Position numbers and translations under genes: made by a program
Assembly (NCBI GenBank): GCA_024638355.1
Contig: JAHEKO010000196.1
Coordinates: 1-7,047 of the forward strand
DNA length: 7,047 bases
Origin: Acidobacteriota bacterium
Lineage (GTDB): Bacteria; Acidobacteriota; Thermoanaerobaculia; Multivoradales; JAHEKO01
Reading direction: 5' to 3'
The notes under the pieces: model-generated
The model's database searches: none
Seen by the model: the letters and a program-made list of their open reading frames with translations, nothing else
Told to the model about the DNA's origin: nothing
In this document: positions 1-6,698 of the stretch, one piece after another
How the letters are laid out: each line of letters begins with the position of its first letter
Position numbering within the stretch: position 1 is the first letter of the stretch

Positions 1-1
1 C

Positions 2-193
2 GTCATCACGTACAGAGGTGTCGAGGTGGCCGAGCTGAAGCCGTTGAAGAAGAAAGAGCCGACGGTCGAGGAACGGATCGACGAGCTGCGCAGGCAGGGG
101 ATCCTGAGTGGGCCGGCAGAGAAGAAGTGCGATTGGAAGCCGCTCGCCTACAAACCGGGTGCGCTGAAACGATTCCTCGAGGAGCGCGATTGA
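2..193 (+). CDS. Phd/VapB-type antitoxin, C-terminal part (5' end outside window)
   Basis: The open frame runs in from the window edge and gives 63 residues before a TGA at 191-193. It begins VITYRGVEVAELKPL, which resembles the end of the DNA-binding domain of Phd/YefM-family antitoxins (compare the usual 'ITRRGKPVARLVPL' pattern). A charged linker follows, then a helical tail with ERIDELRRQGIL and the ending PGALKRFLEERD. In this family the N-terminal domain binds the operon's own operator and the C-terminal tail wraps the toxin and blocks its active site. The assignment rests on this pattern and on the PIN toxin that starts inside its stop codon. The start codon, most of the DNA-binding domain and the promoter lie upstream of the window. 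Identity as an antitoxin is fairly secure; the exact subfamily is less so. Confidence 0.78.
   Translation, partial: VITYRGVEVAELKPLKKKEPTVEERIDELRRQGILSGPAEKKCDWKPLAYKPGALKRFLEERD
179..184 (+). promoter_or_regulatory. Ribosome binding site of the PIN toxin
   Basis: GAGGAG lies 5 bases upstream of the TTG at 190, inside the last codons of the antitoxin. It supports TTG 190 as the toxin start over an in-frame GTG at 127, which would place 21 extra residues, unlike a PIN domain, inside the antitoxin gene. Confidence 0.7.
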
Positions 194-603
194 GCCTCGG
201 GTATGTCGACTCGTCGTGCCTGGTGGCGGTCGCCCTGGGCGAGCCCGGACATGGGGAGATTTCTCGGACGCTGGACGGCTACGAAGTGCTGTTCTCGAGC
301 GGTCTCCTCGAAGCGGAGGTGCTCTCGGCCTTGCGTCGGGATGGGCTCGATCCGGCGTCCGCGGTCGATTACATCGGCGAGATCGAGTGGGTGCTGCCGC
401 CACGTCCTCTGAGCCCGGAGATCGAGACTGCCCTCGAAGCAGGACGCCTTCGGGGTGGCGATCTGTGGCACGTGGCCTGCGCTCTTTTCGCGCGCGAGTC
501 GGCCGGGGCAGCTCTCGATTTCCTCAGCTTGGACGGGATGCAGCGAACGGTTGCATCGAAGCTCGACTTCGAGACGTCTTCTCTGCCGGCCACTTCAGGC
601 TGA
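190..603 (+). CDS. vapC: PIN-domain ribonuclease toxin, VapC-like
   Basis: This is a 137-residue protein, the normal size for VapC-type PIN toxins, which are Mg2+-dependent RNases acting on cytoplasmic RNA. The four acidic positions of the PIN active site are all visible: D7 in YVDSS, E43 in LLEAEVLSALRR, D91 in LRGGDLWHVACAL and D115 in FLSLDGMQR. The fold order (strand, helix, acidic helix, DxxH helix, strand) is as expected. The start is TTG at 190, which overlaps the antitoxin stop by 4 bases (TTGA), has a GAGGAG ribosome binding site, and places the first strand at residues 3-6. The overlap implies translational coupling, so toxin is made only where antitoxin has been translated. Family assignment is firm. 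The RNA target (tRNA, rRNA or mRNA) cannot be told from sequence. Confidence 0.9.
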   Translation: MSLGYVDSSCLVAVALGEPGHGEISRTLDGYEVLFSSGLLEAEVLSALRRDGLDPASAVDYIGEIEWVLPPRPLSPEIETALEAGRLRGGDLWHVACALFARESAGAALDFLSLDGMQRTVASKLDFETSSLPATSG

Positions 604-647
604 TTTCGAGCCGGCTAGGGGCGCCACTGCCACTCGCCCCGCCCGCC

Positions 648-677
648 TTGTGCCCGCCGCGCCTCGTAGTTCACAAT
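648..677 (+). promoter_or_regulatory. Possible weak sigma70 promoter for ptrB
   Basis: TTGTGC (648-653) and CACAAT (672-677) are separated by 18 bases and match the -35 and -10 consensus at 3/6 and 4/6 positions. A start near 684 would give a leader of about 40 bases. In such GC-rich DNA a pair of this quality can arise by chance. The rest of the gap (604-725) holds only the hairpin and ribosome binding site listed separately. Confidence 0.3.
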
Positions 678-683
678 GAGCCT

Positions 684-703
684 CCGGCCCCGCCCGGGGT
701 CGG
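684..703 (+). repeat. GC-rich hairpin upstream of ptrB
   Basis: CCGGCCCC (684-691) pairs with GGGGTCGG (696-703), giving 8 pairs including one G-T wobble around a GCCC loop. No T-run follows, so it is not a classical intrinsic terminator. It may end the toxin-antitoxin transcript or form structure in the ptrB leader, 22 bases before the start codon. Confidence 0.5.
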
Positions 704-715
704 CACTTCACGAAC

Positions 716-720
716 GGAGG
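716..720 (+). promoter_or_regulatory. Ribosome binding site of ptrB
   Basis: GGAGG lies 5 bases before the ATG at 726. Together with the lipoprotein signal that begins exactly there, it fixes the start. The same frame stays open back to about 216, but that stretch overlaps the PIN toxin gene and shows no protein-like pattern. Confidence 0.85.
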
Positions 721-725
721 AACCT

Positions 726-2855
726 ATGCGTCTTTCCATTGCGGCCCTGGCCGTTTCGATCAGTCTGGCCGGTTGTGCAACGCAGGAGGAGAGCAGGATG
801 GCCATGCTGCCCGAGCCGCCGGTGGCGGAGAAGAAGCCGAAGGAGCTCGAGATTCACGGCGACGTGCGCGTGGACGACTACTACTGGCTGCGCGAGCGCG
901 AGAACCCCGAGGTGATCGGATACCTAGAGGCCGAGAACGCCTATCTCGAGGCGGCGATGGCGGACACCGAGGCGCTGCAGCAGGAGCTCTTCGACGAGAT
1001 CGTCGCGCGGATCAAGCCGGACGACGCGTCGGTGCCGTACGAGAAGAACGGTTACCACTACTACTGGCGCTACCCGGAGGGTGGCGAGTACCGGATCTGG
1101 GCGCGCAAGAAGGGCGCGCTCGAGGCCGAGGAGCAGAGCATGCTCGACGGCAACGTGATGGCGGAAGGCGAGGAGTTCTTCCAGCTCGGCGGCGTGCGGG
1201 TGACACCGGCAAGCGACGTGGTGGCCTATGCGGTCGACACGGTCGGCCGCCGCAAGTACACCCGGAAGTTCCGCAACCTTGCGACCGGCGAGGACTACAC
1301 CGACGCGATCGCGGACGTGACGCCGAATGGCGCCTGGGCGAACGACAACAAGACCTACTTCTACACCCGCCAGCATCCCGAGACGCTGCGCTGGTACCAG
1401 ATCTATCGGCACGTTCTCGGCACCGATCCGAGCGACGACGTGCTGGTCTACGAGGAGCCCGACGAGGAGTACAACTGCTTCGTCTACAACAGCAAGTCGG
1501 AGCGCTACGTGATCATCGGCTGCGAGCAGACGCTGTCGTCGGAGTACCGGGTGCTCGAGGCCGACGATCCGACCGGCGAGTTCCGGGTGCTCCACCCGCG
1601 CGAGGCGGATCTCGAGTACAACGTCGACCACCTCGGCGATCACTTCTACGTGCGCACGAACTGGGAGGCCAAGAACTTCCGGCTGATGCGCGCGCCGACC
1701 GGCTCGGGCGACAAGAGCGCCTGGGAGGAGGTGATCCCGCACCGCGAAGACACGCTGCTGGTGGAGTACGAGCTGTTCGACGACTACCTCGCGGTGCTCG
1801 AGCGTCGCGACGCCCTGGTTCACGTGCAGATCCGCCCCTGGGATACCGCCGAGGCGCACTATCTCGACTTCGGCGAGCCCGCCTACGACGCCTACTTCCG
1901 CGACAACGTCGACGTCGAGAGCGGCATGCTCCGGTACCACTACACCTCGCTCACGACGCCCAACTCGGTCTTCGACTACGACATGGCGACGCGCGAGAAG
2001 ACGCTCCTCAAGGAAGAGGAGGTGCTCGGCGATTTCGACAAGAGCAACTACACCACCGAGCGGCTCATGGCGCCCGCCGCCGACGGCACGCCGATCCCGA
2101 TCTCGCTGGTCTACCGCAGCGGCTTCGAGAAGGACGGTAGCGGTCCGCTCCTGCTGTACGGCTACGGCTCGTACGGCGCGACCGTCGATCCGGGCTTTCG
2201 CTCCTACCGGCTCAGCCTGCTCGATCGCGGTTTCGCCTTCGCCATCGCCCACATCCGCGGCAGCCAGATCAACGGACGGGAGTGGTACGAGGATGGCAAG
2301 CTCTTCAAGAAGAAGAACACCTTCACCGACTTCGTCGACTCGGCTCGCTACCTGATCGATCAGAAGTACACCAGCGCCGACCGCCTGTTCGCCGAGGGCG
2401 GCAGCGCCGGCGGCCTGCTGATGGGCGCGGTGACCAACATGGCGCCCGAGCTCTTCCGCGGCATCGCGACCCACGTGCCGTTCGTCGACGTGGTGACCAC
2501 CATGCTCGACGACTCGATTCCGCTCACCACCAGCGAGTACGACGAGTGGGGCAACCCCAACGAGAAGGACTACTACGAGTACATGCTGTCGTACTCGCCC
2601 TACGACCGGCTCGAGGCCAAGGACTATCCGAACATCCTGGCGACGACGGGGCTGGCCGATTCCCAGGTCCAGTACTGGGAGCCGGCCAAGTACGTCGCCA
2701 AGCTCAGGGCTCTCAAGACCGACGACAACCTGCTGCTGCTCCACACCAACATGGACGCGGGACACGGCGGCGCGTCGGGGCGGTATCGCCGCCACAAGCT
2801 GACGGCGATGACGTATGCGTTCTTCCTGAAGCTGGTTTCGGAGTCATCTGAGTAA
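726..2855 (+). CDS. ptrB: Oligopeptidase B (S9A serine peptidase), lipoprotein form
   Basis: This 709-residue enzyme belongs to the prolyl oligopeptidase family. Oligopeptidase B cleaves short peptides after Arg or Lys. The N-terminus MRLSIAALAVSISLAGC has a type II signal with lipobox LAGC and lipidated Cys17, so the enzyme should be membrane-anchored in the envelope, unlike cytosolic E. coli PtrB. After a short linker, residues about 40-75 (HGDVRVDDYYWLRERENPEV) match the start of the E. coli enzyme. A beta-propeller covers about 90-430 and the alpha/beta hydrolase about 430-709. Catalytic residues are Ser560 (EGGSAGG), Asp645 (GLADSQVQYWEP) and His680 (DAGHGGASG), with Tyr480 (YGYGSYG) for the oxyanion site. 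The Ser-Asp (85) and Ser-His (120) spacings equal those of E. coli PtrB as I recall it (S532, D617, H652), a constant 28-residue shift from the added signal. The S1 residue pair appears as Glu604 and Asp606, and the S2 pair as Asp488 and Gly490. The gene appears monocistronic and faces smc. Confidence 0.95.
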   Translation: MRLSIAALAVSISLAGCATQEESRMAMLPEPPVAEKKPKELEIHGDVRVDDYYWLRERENPEVIGYLEAENAYLEAAMADTEALQQELFDEIVARIKPDDASVPYEKNGYHYYWRYPEGGEYRIWARKKGALEAEEQSMLDGNVMAEGEEFFQLGGVRVTPASDVVAYAVDTVGRRKYTRKFRNLATGEDYTDAIADVTPNGAWANDNKTYFYTRQHPETLRWYQIYRHVLGTDPSDDVLVYEEPDEEYNCFVYNSKSERYVIIGCEQTLSSEYRVLEADDPTGEFRVLHPREADLEYNVDHLGDHFYVRTNWEAKNFRLMRAPTGSGDKSAWEEVIPHREDTLLVEYELFDDYLAVLERRDALVHVQIRPWDTAEAHYLDFGEPAYDAYFRDNVDVESGMLRYHYTSLTTPNSVFDYDMATREKTLLKEEEVLGDFDKSNYTTERLMAPAADGTPIPISLVYRSGFEKDGSGPLLLYGYGSYGATVDPGFRSYRLSLLDRGFAFAIAHIRGSQINGREWYEDGKLFKKKNTFTDFVDSARYLIDQKYTSADRLFAEGGSAGGLLMGAVTNMAPELFRGIATHVPFVDVVTTMLDDSIPLTTSEYDEWGNPNEKDYYEYMLSYSPYDRLEAKDYPNILATTGLADSQVQYWEPAKYVAKLRALKTDDNLLLLHTNMDAGHGGASGRYRRHKLTAMTYAFFLKLVSESSE

Positions 2856-2872
2856 GGGGAGGGCCCTCCCCT
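2855..2872. terminator. Perfect 18-bp palindrome after ptrB, probable terminator hairpin
   Basis: The last base of the ptrB stop codon begins AGGGGAGGGCCCTCCCCT, a perfect palindrome. As RNA it could form a very GC-rich stem with a small forced loop. There is no T-run after it, so it would work as an I-shaped terminator, as a bidirectional block or through RNA end protection. It differs from the second hairpin's core (2986-3003) at one base of 18. Confidence 0.6.
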
Positions 2873-2982
2873 GACTACCCCTCCGTCGGATTCCGGCGGG
2901 ACTCTGTGGACTTTGGGGGACGGGCGGGGGTGCAGCGGCCGCCTTGTGCGAGGCTCTCCGCTAGATGCTTCCGGTGATCGGA

Positions 2983-3006
2983 GAAAGGGGAGAGCCCTCC
3001 CCTTTC
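2983..3006 (-). terminator. Hairpin overlapping the smc stop codon, probable terminator
   Basis: GAAAGGGGAG (2983-2992) pairs perfectly with CTCCCCTTTC (2997-3006), giving a 10-bp stem with a 4-base loop. On the minus strand the stem begins within the smc stop codon (3007-3005) and ends in TTTC, a very short T-run, so it is the likely end of the smc transcript. Being symmetrical, it may also stop read-through from ptrB. The 110 bases between the two hairpins (2873-2982) contain no gene or other feature that I can support. Confidence 0.65.
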
Positions 3007-6000
3007 ATGCAGTAGCCGCTTGCTCTTCGTCCTGGGCCAGGTCGTCGAGCTCGACCGAGACCAGGTTCGACACGCCGCGCTCCTGCATGGTGACGCCGTA
3101 GAGGATCGAGGCGGCTTCCATGGTGATCTTGTTGTGGGTCACCACGATGAACTGCGTGTGGAGCGAGCGCCGCTTGAGCAGCTCGACGAAGCGCTGGGTG
3201 TTGAGGTCGTCGAGCGGGGCGTCGACCTCGTCGAGGATGCAGAAGGGCGAGGGCTTGGTGTGGAAGAGCGCGAAGAGCAGGGCGATGGCGGTGAGCGCCT
3301 TCTCGCCGCCGGACATGAGCATGATGTTCTGCAGCCGCTTGCCCGGCGGCCGCGCCACGATCTCGAGGCCGCTCTCGAGCGGGTCGTCCTCGTCCATCAG
3401 TCGCATCTCGGCGCCGCCGCCGCGGAAGAGCTCGGTGAAGGTCTTGCCGAAGTACTCGTTGACCTCGATGAAGGCCTTGAGGAAGCGCTCGCTCGAGGTC
3501 TCGTTGATCTCGCGGATGGTCCTCTGCAGGCTGGCCACCGAGTCGGCGACGTCCTTGCGCTGCGTGGTCAGGAACTCGTAGCGCTCGGCCTGCTCGTCGT
3601 ACTCCTGGGCGGCGAGCAGGTTGACCGGGCCGATCCGCTCGAGGGTGGCGCGGCAGCGCTCGAGATCGGTCTCGAGCTCCGCCAGCGGCCGCTCGAGCGG
3701 CTCGGGGCTCTCGGGCAGCGACTCCTCGAACTCCTGCTGGAACGACTCGGCCAGGTGGCCGACGTCCTGATCGATCGTGGCCTGGCCGACCCGCAGCTCC
3801 GAGATGCGGTCGCGGAGGTCGTCACGCGCCGAGCGGGCGGCCTCGAGCCGCTCCTCCAGGCTCTTGAGCGCCGCGCGCTTCTCGTCGACCGCCTGCTGCT
3901 CGCCGACGATCGCCTCGAGCAGGGTCCGACGCGTCTCCAGCGCCTTCTGGAGCTCGCTCTCGGCGCCGGTCATCGAGTCGCCGATCTCGGTCTGCCGCCG
4001 GGCGAGCCGCTCGGCCTCCTGCCGCCACTCAGAGGCCTCGCGCTCGGCATCGGCCACGCGGGCCTCGAGGCGGGCCAGCTCCTGCCGGCGTGAGTCCAGC
4101 CGCGACTCGATCAGCTCCAGGCGCCCGCGGCGGCCGGCGCCGGAGGTCCGCGCCGATTCCCGCGCCTCCCGCGCCTCGTCGACGCGGCGCTGGGCGGCGT
4201 CGAACGAGGTCTCGAGCTCGGCGTGGGCCGACTCCGCGCGCTCGAGCTCCTCGCCCAGGCGCTCGGCGCGGCCGGCGATCAGGCCGAGCTCGCTGTTGAC
4301 GTCGGCGCGCTCGTTGTCGAGGGTCTCGTTCTCGACCCCGAGGCGCCGCTCCCGGGTCTGGGCGTCTTCGCTGCGGGCCGCGGCCACCGCCAGCTCCTGG
4401 CGCAGCTCGGCGAGCTCTCCCGAGGCGCCGTCGAGCTCTTTGCCGAGGGCCTCGAGATCTTCGGCGATCTCGGTCTGGAGCGCGCGGGCGTCCTCCAGCT
4501 CGCGCTCGAGCGGGGGGATCTGGCCGCGAATCCGGGTCAGCTCCTGCTCGCGTGCCAGGCGGCCCGGGCTCGCGGCGCTCCCCTGAACGTGCAGCAGCCC
4601 CGACTCGGCCCAGATCCGGTCGCGCGAGATGAAGGCGACGCCGGGGTAGGAGGCGGCCAGGCGCTCGGCGTCGGCCGCGCTCTCGACCAGGTAGGCGGGC
4701 GGCAGGGCGCGGGCGAGTTCGTCGGGGAGCCCGACGGCGTGGCCGAGCGGGCCGCGGATCGCCGGATCGGCGATCGGCCTCGCGGGTTCCGCATCGGAGG
4801 CGGGCGCCAGCAGGCGGAAGGTCCCGCGCTGCTCGGCGAGCCGGCCGGCGATGCCGACGGCGCTCTCGCCCGCGGGCAGGATCACCGCGTCGGCGAGCTC
4901 GCCGAGGTAGAGGTCGAGGCTCTGCTCCCAACCGGCCGGCACGGCGAGGCGCTCGCCCAGGAAGCTCGGCGACTCGAGGCCGGTCTCGCCCAGCGCTTCG
5001 CTCACCTCGCGACGGCGTTCGCGGTGGATCCGGCCCAGCTCCTCGAGAAGCTCGAGGCGCCGCTCGAGCTCGGCCACCCGGGAGTCGAGCTTTTTCACGC
5101 GACCGGAGACGCCGCTCTCGCGGGCCATGGCGCCCTGCCGGCGGCGCTCGATCTCCGCAGTGCGCTCGAGCAGGTCGCGCTCCCGGTCGCGGAGCTCGGC
5201 GAGCCGTGTCGCGACCTCGCGCGATTCGCCGCGGGCAGCCTCGAGGTCGGCGAGCTTGCGGGTCAGCTCGACCTGGAGATGCCCCTGGCGCAGCTCGCCC
5301 TTTTCGAGCTCGAGCTGCTCGCGGTGGAGCCGGTTGCGGGTGTGGGTCACCTCGCCCAGCGAGGTCAGCAGCCGGGCGCGCAGGCTCTCGAGCTCCTCTT
5401 CCGATTCGGCCACCGCTTGACGCACCGAATCGATCTTGCGGTCGTCCTCGTCGACGACGGTCGCGGCGCCGTCGCGCTCCTCGGTCAGCTCGGTGATCTC
5501 GGATTCGATGTCGCCTCGCCGCCGGCCGAGATCGAGGGTGAGCTTCTCGCGCTCTTCCTTCCGGGCTTCGCCGGCCGCGACGCGCTCGGCCAGCTCCTCG
5601 AGGCGCTGCCGCGCGCCCTTCAGGAACTCCTGCTTGCCCTCGATGGTCGCGGCGACCTCCGAGTCGCGGCGATGGCGCTCGGCCAGCGCCCGCGACAGCT
5701 CCTCGAGCTCCTCGCGGCCGGCGGCGAGCTCGGCCTCCTCGCGGTGCAGGGTGGCGGCCAGCTCGCTCTCGCGGGAGACCTCGGTCTCGATCGCGGTGCG
5801 GGCCGCCGCCTGCCGGGCGGACAGGTCGATCCAGCGTCCGGTGAGCACCTGACGGAGCAGGCCCTGGTGCTCTTCGCGGCGCGCCTCGAGCCGGCGGGCG
5901 GCTCCGGCCTGGCGCTTGAGCGAGCGCAGCGAGCGCTCGACCTCGGAGACGATGTCGTCGAGCCGCGAGAGGTTGGCGCGCGACTCCTCGAGCTTGATCT

Positions 6001-6535
6001 CGGCGATGCGGCGACGCTCCTTGTAGCGGGTGATGCCGGCGGCCTCCTCGAGCAGGCGGCGGCGCTCCTGGGGCTTGCCCGAGAGGATGAGGCCGATCTT
6101 GCCCTGCTCGATCACCGAGTAGGCGCGAATGCCCAGGCCGGTGTCCATCAGCGTGTCGCGGATCTCCTTGAGGCGGGAGCGCTTGCCGTTGATGAGGTAC
6201 TGGCTCTGGCCGTCGCGGAAGAGCCGGCGGCCGATGGTCAGGCGCTGGTCATCGGTGACGCCGCTCTCCCCGTCGGCGGAGAAGGTGAGCTGGACCTCGG
6301 CCATGCCGAGCTTCTTGCGATTGGCGGAGCCGCCGAAGATGACGTCCTCCATCTTGTCGCCGCGCAGGGTCTTGGCGCTCCGCTCGCCCAGCACCCAGAC
6401 GACCGCGTCGGCGAGGTTGCTCTTGCCGCAGCCGTTGGGCCCGACGATGGCGGTCATTCTGCCGGCAAAGTCGAGCCCCACCGGGTCGACGAACGATTTG
6501 AAGCCGGAGAGCTCTAGACGCTCGAGTTTTAGCAT
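3005..6535 (-). CDS. smc: Chromosome segregation/condensation ATPase SMC
   Basis: This is a full-length SMC of 1,176 residues, close to the family's usual 1,150-1,200. It dimerises through its hinge and, with ScpA and ScpB, forms the ring that compacts and separates bacterial chromosomes. The N-terminal head starts MLKLERLELSGFKSF and carries Walker A at 32-39 (GPNGCGKS) and the arginine-finger segment LRGDKMEDVIFGG near 57-69. Coiled coil runs about 170-505 and returns about 660-960, with the hinge at about 515-655. GPVNLLA at 969-975 precedes the C-terminal head, which has the ABC signature LMSGGEKALTA (1073-1083), Walker B and D-loop ILDEVDAPLDD (1100-1110) and the H-loop VVTHNK (1131-1136). 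ATP-site residues are intact. In the hinge, the usual GG-GG interface segment reads SGLLHVQGS (645-653), keeping two of four glycines. The ATG is fixed by the conserved N-terminus, but no clear Shine-Dalgarno precedes it; the first codons (ATG CTA AAA) are unusually AT-rich for this gene. It is transcribed divergently from pyrR. Confidence 0.97.
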   Translation of the reverse strand: MLKLERLELSGFKSFVDPVGLDFAGRMTAIVGPNGCGKSNLADAVVWVLGERSAKTLRGDKMEDVIFGGSANRKKLGMAEVQLTFSADGESGVTDDQRLTIGRRLFRDGQSQYLINGKRSRLKEIRDTLMDTGLGIRAYSVIEQGKIGLILSGKPQERRRLLEEAAGITRYKERRRIAEIKLEESRANLSRLDDIVSEVERSLRSLKRQAGAARRLEARREEHQGLLRQVLTGRWIDLSARQAAARTAIETEVSRESELAATLHREEAELAAGREELEELSRALAERHRRDSEVAATIEGKQEFLKGARQRLEELAERVAAGEARKEEREKLTLDLGRRRGDIESEITELTEERDGAATVVDEDDRKIDSVRQAVAESEEELESLRARLLTSLGEVTHTRNRLHREQLELEKGELRQGHLQVELTRKLADLEAARGESREVATRLAELRDRERDLLERTAEIERRRQGAMARESGVSGRVKKLDSRVAELERRLELLEELGRIHRERRREVSEALGETGLESPSFLGERLAVPAGWEQSLDLYLGELADAVILPAGESAVGIAGRLAEQRGTFRLLAPASDAEPARPIADPAIRGPLGHAVGLPDELARALPPAYLVESAADAERLAASYPGVAFISRDRIWAESGLLHVQGSAASPGRLAREQELTRIRGQIPPLERELEDARALQTEIAEDLEALGKELDGASGELAELRQELAVAAARSEDAQTRERRLGVENETLDNERADVNSELGLIAGRAERLGEELERAESAHAELETSFDAAQRRVDEAREARESARTSGAGRRGRLELIESRLDSRRQELARLEARVADAEREASEWRQEAERLARRQTEIGDSMTGAESELQKALETRRTLLEAIVGEQQAVDEKRAALKSLEERLEAARSARDDLRDRISELRVGQATIDQDVGHLAESFQQEFEESLPESPEPLERPLAELETDLERCRATLERIGPVNLLAAQEYDEQAERYEFLTTQRKDVADSVASLQRTIREINETSSERFLKAFIEVNEYFGKTFTELFRGGGAEMRLMDEDDPLESGLEIVARPPGKRLQNIMLMSGGEKALTAIALLFALFHTKPSPFCILDEVDAPLDDLNTQRFVELLKRRSLHTQFIVVTHNKITMEAASILYGVTMQERGVSNLVSVELDDLAQDEEQAATA

Positions 6536-6567
6536 GGATATCGATAGTTACGGCGAAAACCGGCGCG

Positions 6568-6596
6568 AGAGTAGCAGGAATACCCTGGAACCACAA
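6568..6596 (-). promoter_or_regulatory. Possible weak sigma70 promoter for smc
   Basis: Read on the minus strand, TTGTGG (6596-6591) and TACTCT (6573-6568) are 17 bases apart, each matching consensus at about 3/6 positions. The position, 33-60 bases upstream of the smc ATG, is plausible, but the match is poor. The octamer TATCGATA (6539-6546) beside the start codon is a palindrome of unknown meaning. Confidence 0.22.
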
Positions 6597-6621
6597 GACT
6601 TGGGGTGCGGCCGTCCGACCA

Positions 6622-6643
6622 CCGCGAGATATGGGGGTCGCGG
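6622..6643. repeat. Inverted repeat just upstream of the pyrR -35
   Basis: CCGCGA (6622-6627) and TCGCGG (6638-6643) form a 6-bp inverted repeat with a 10-base spacer, ending 2 bases before the -35 hexamer of pyrR. The placement suits a regulator binding site, but arms this short in GC-rich DNA can be chance. Confidence 0.25.
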
Positions 6644-6645
6644 CG

Positions 6646-6674
6646 TTGACAGGCGGCGGTCGCCAAACTAGCAT
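6646..6674 (+). promoter_or_regulatory. Sigma70-type promoter of pyrR
   Basis: A perfect TTGACA (6646-6651) is followed after 17 bases by TAGCAT (6669-6674), a 4/6 match to the -10 box. Transcription would start at about 6681, leaving a leader of roughly 18 bases that contains little besides the ribosome binding site. This is the best promoter in the window. Confidence 0.68.
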
Positions 6675-6685
6675 GACCGGGTCCC

Positions 6686-6692
6686 GGAGAGG
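6686..6692 (+). promoter_or_regulatory. Ribosome binding site of pyrR
   Basis: GGAGAGG lies 6 bases before the TTG at 6699. Because a TAG lies in the same frame at 6669-6671 and no ATG or GTG occurs in frame between them, this site and the TTG define the start. The core CCGGAGAGGT (6684-6693) also fits the centre of the PyrR RNA-binding consensus. Confidence 0.75.
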
Positions 6693-6698
6693 TGTGCC

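Noticed and set aside
127..189. GTG start at 127 for the PIN toxin
   Set aside because: It would add 21 residues encoded inside the antitoxin gene and absent from PIN domains; TTG 190 has the better ribosome binding site and the stop-start overlap.
216..725. Upstream extension of the ptrB frame by 170 codons
   Set aside because: It overlaps the PIN toxin gene in another frame and looks non-coding. The ATG at 726 has GGAGG 5 bases upstream and begins an exact lipoprotein signal.
773..2140. A 455-codon frame overlapping ptrB on the same strand
   Set aside because: The product is Arg-rich with no fold pattern and is fully covered by the well-supported oligopeptidase B frame.
924..2795. A 623-codon open frame antisense to ptrB
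   Set aside because: It is a Val/Arg/Leu-rich shadow of the peptidase gene with no recognisable motif; GC-rich codon use removes stops from the opposite strand.
2913..3101. A 62-codon plus-strand frame across the ptrB-smc junction
   Set aside because: It crosses the terminator hairpin and runs antisense into the smc 3' end, with no ribosome binding site or recognisable protein pattern.
4223..6517. A 764-codon open frame antisense to smc
   Set aside because: It lies wholly opposite smc, and its translation is low-complexity Leu/Ala/Gly/Glu-rich, as expected for the complement of a GC-biased coiled-coil gene. No domain or ribosome binding site was seen, while smc has every family motif.
6671..6697. 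A hairpin pairing 6671-6678 with 6691-6697 as a PyrR attenuator
   Set aside because: The pairing needs a bulge and two G-U wobbles, and its 5' arm lies in and just after the -10 box, upstream of the predicted transcription start, so it would probably not be in the RNA.
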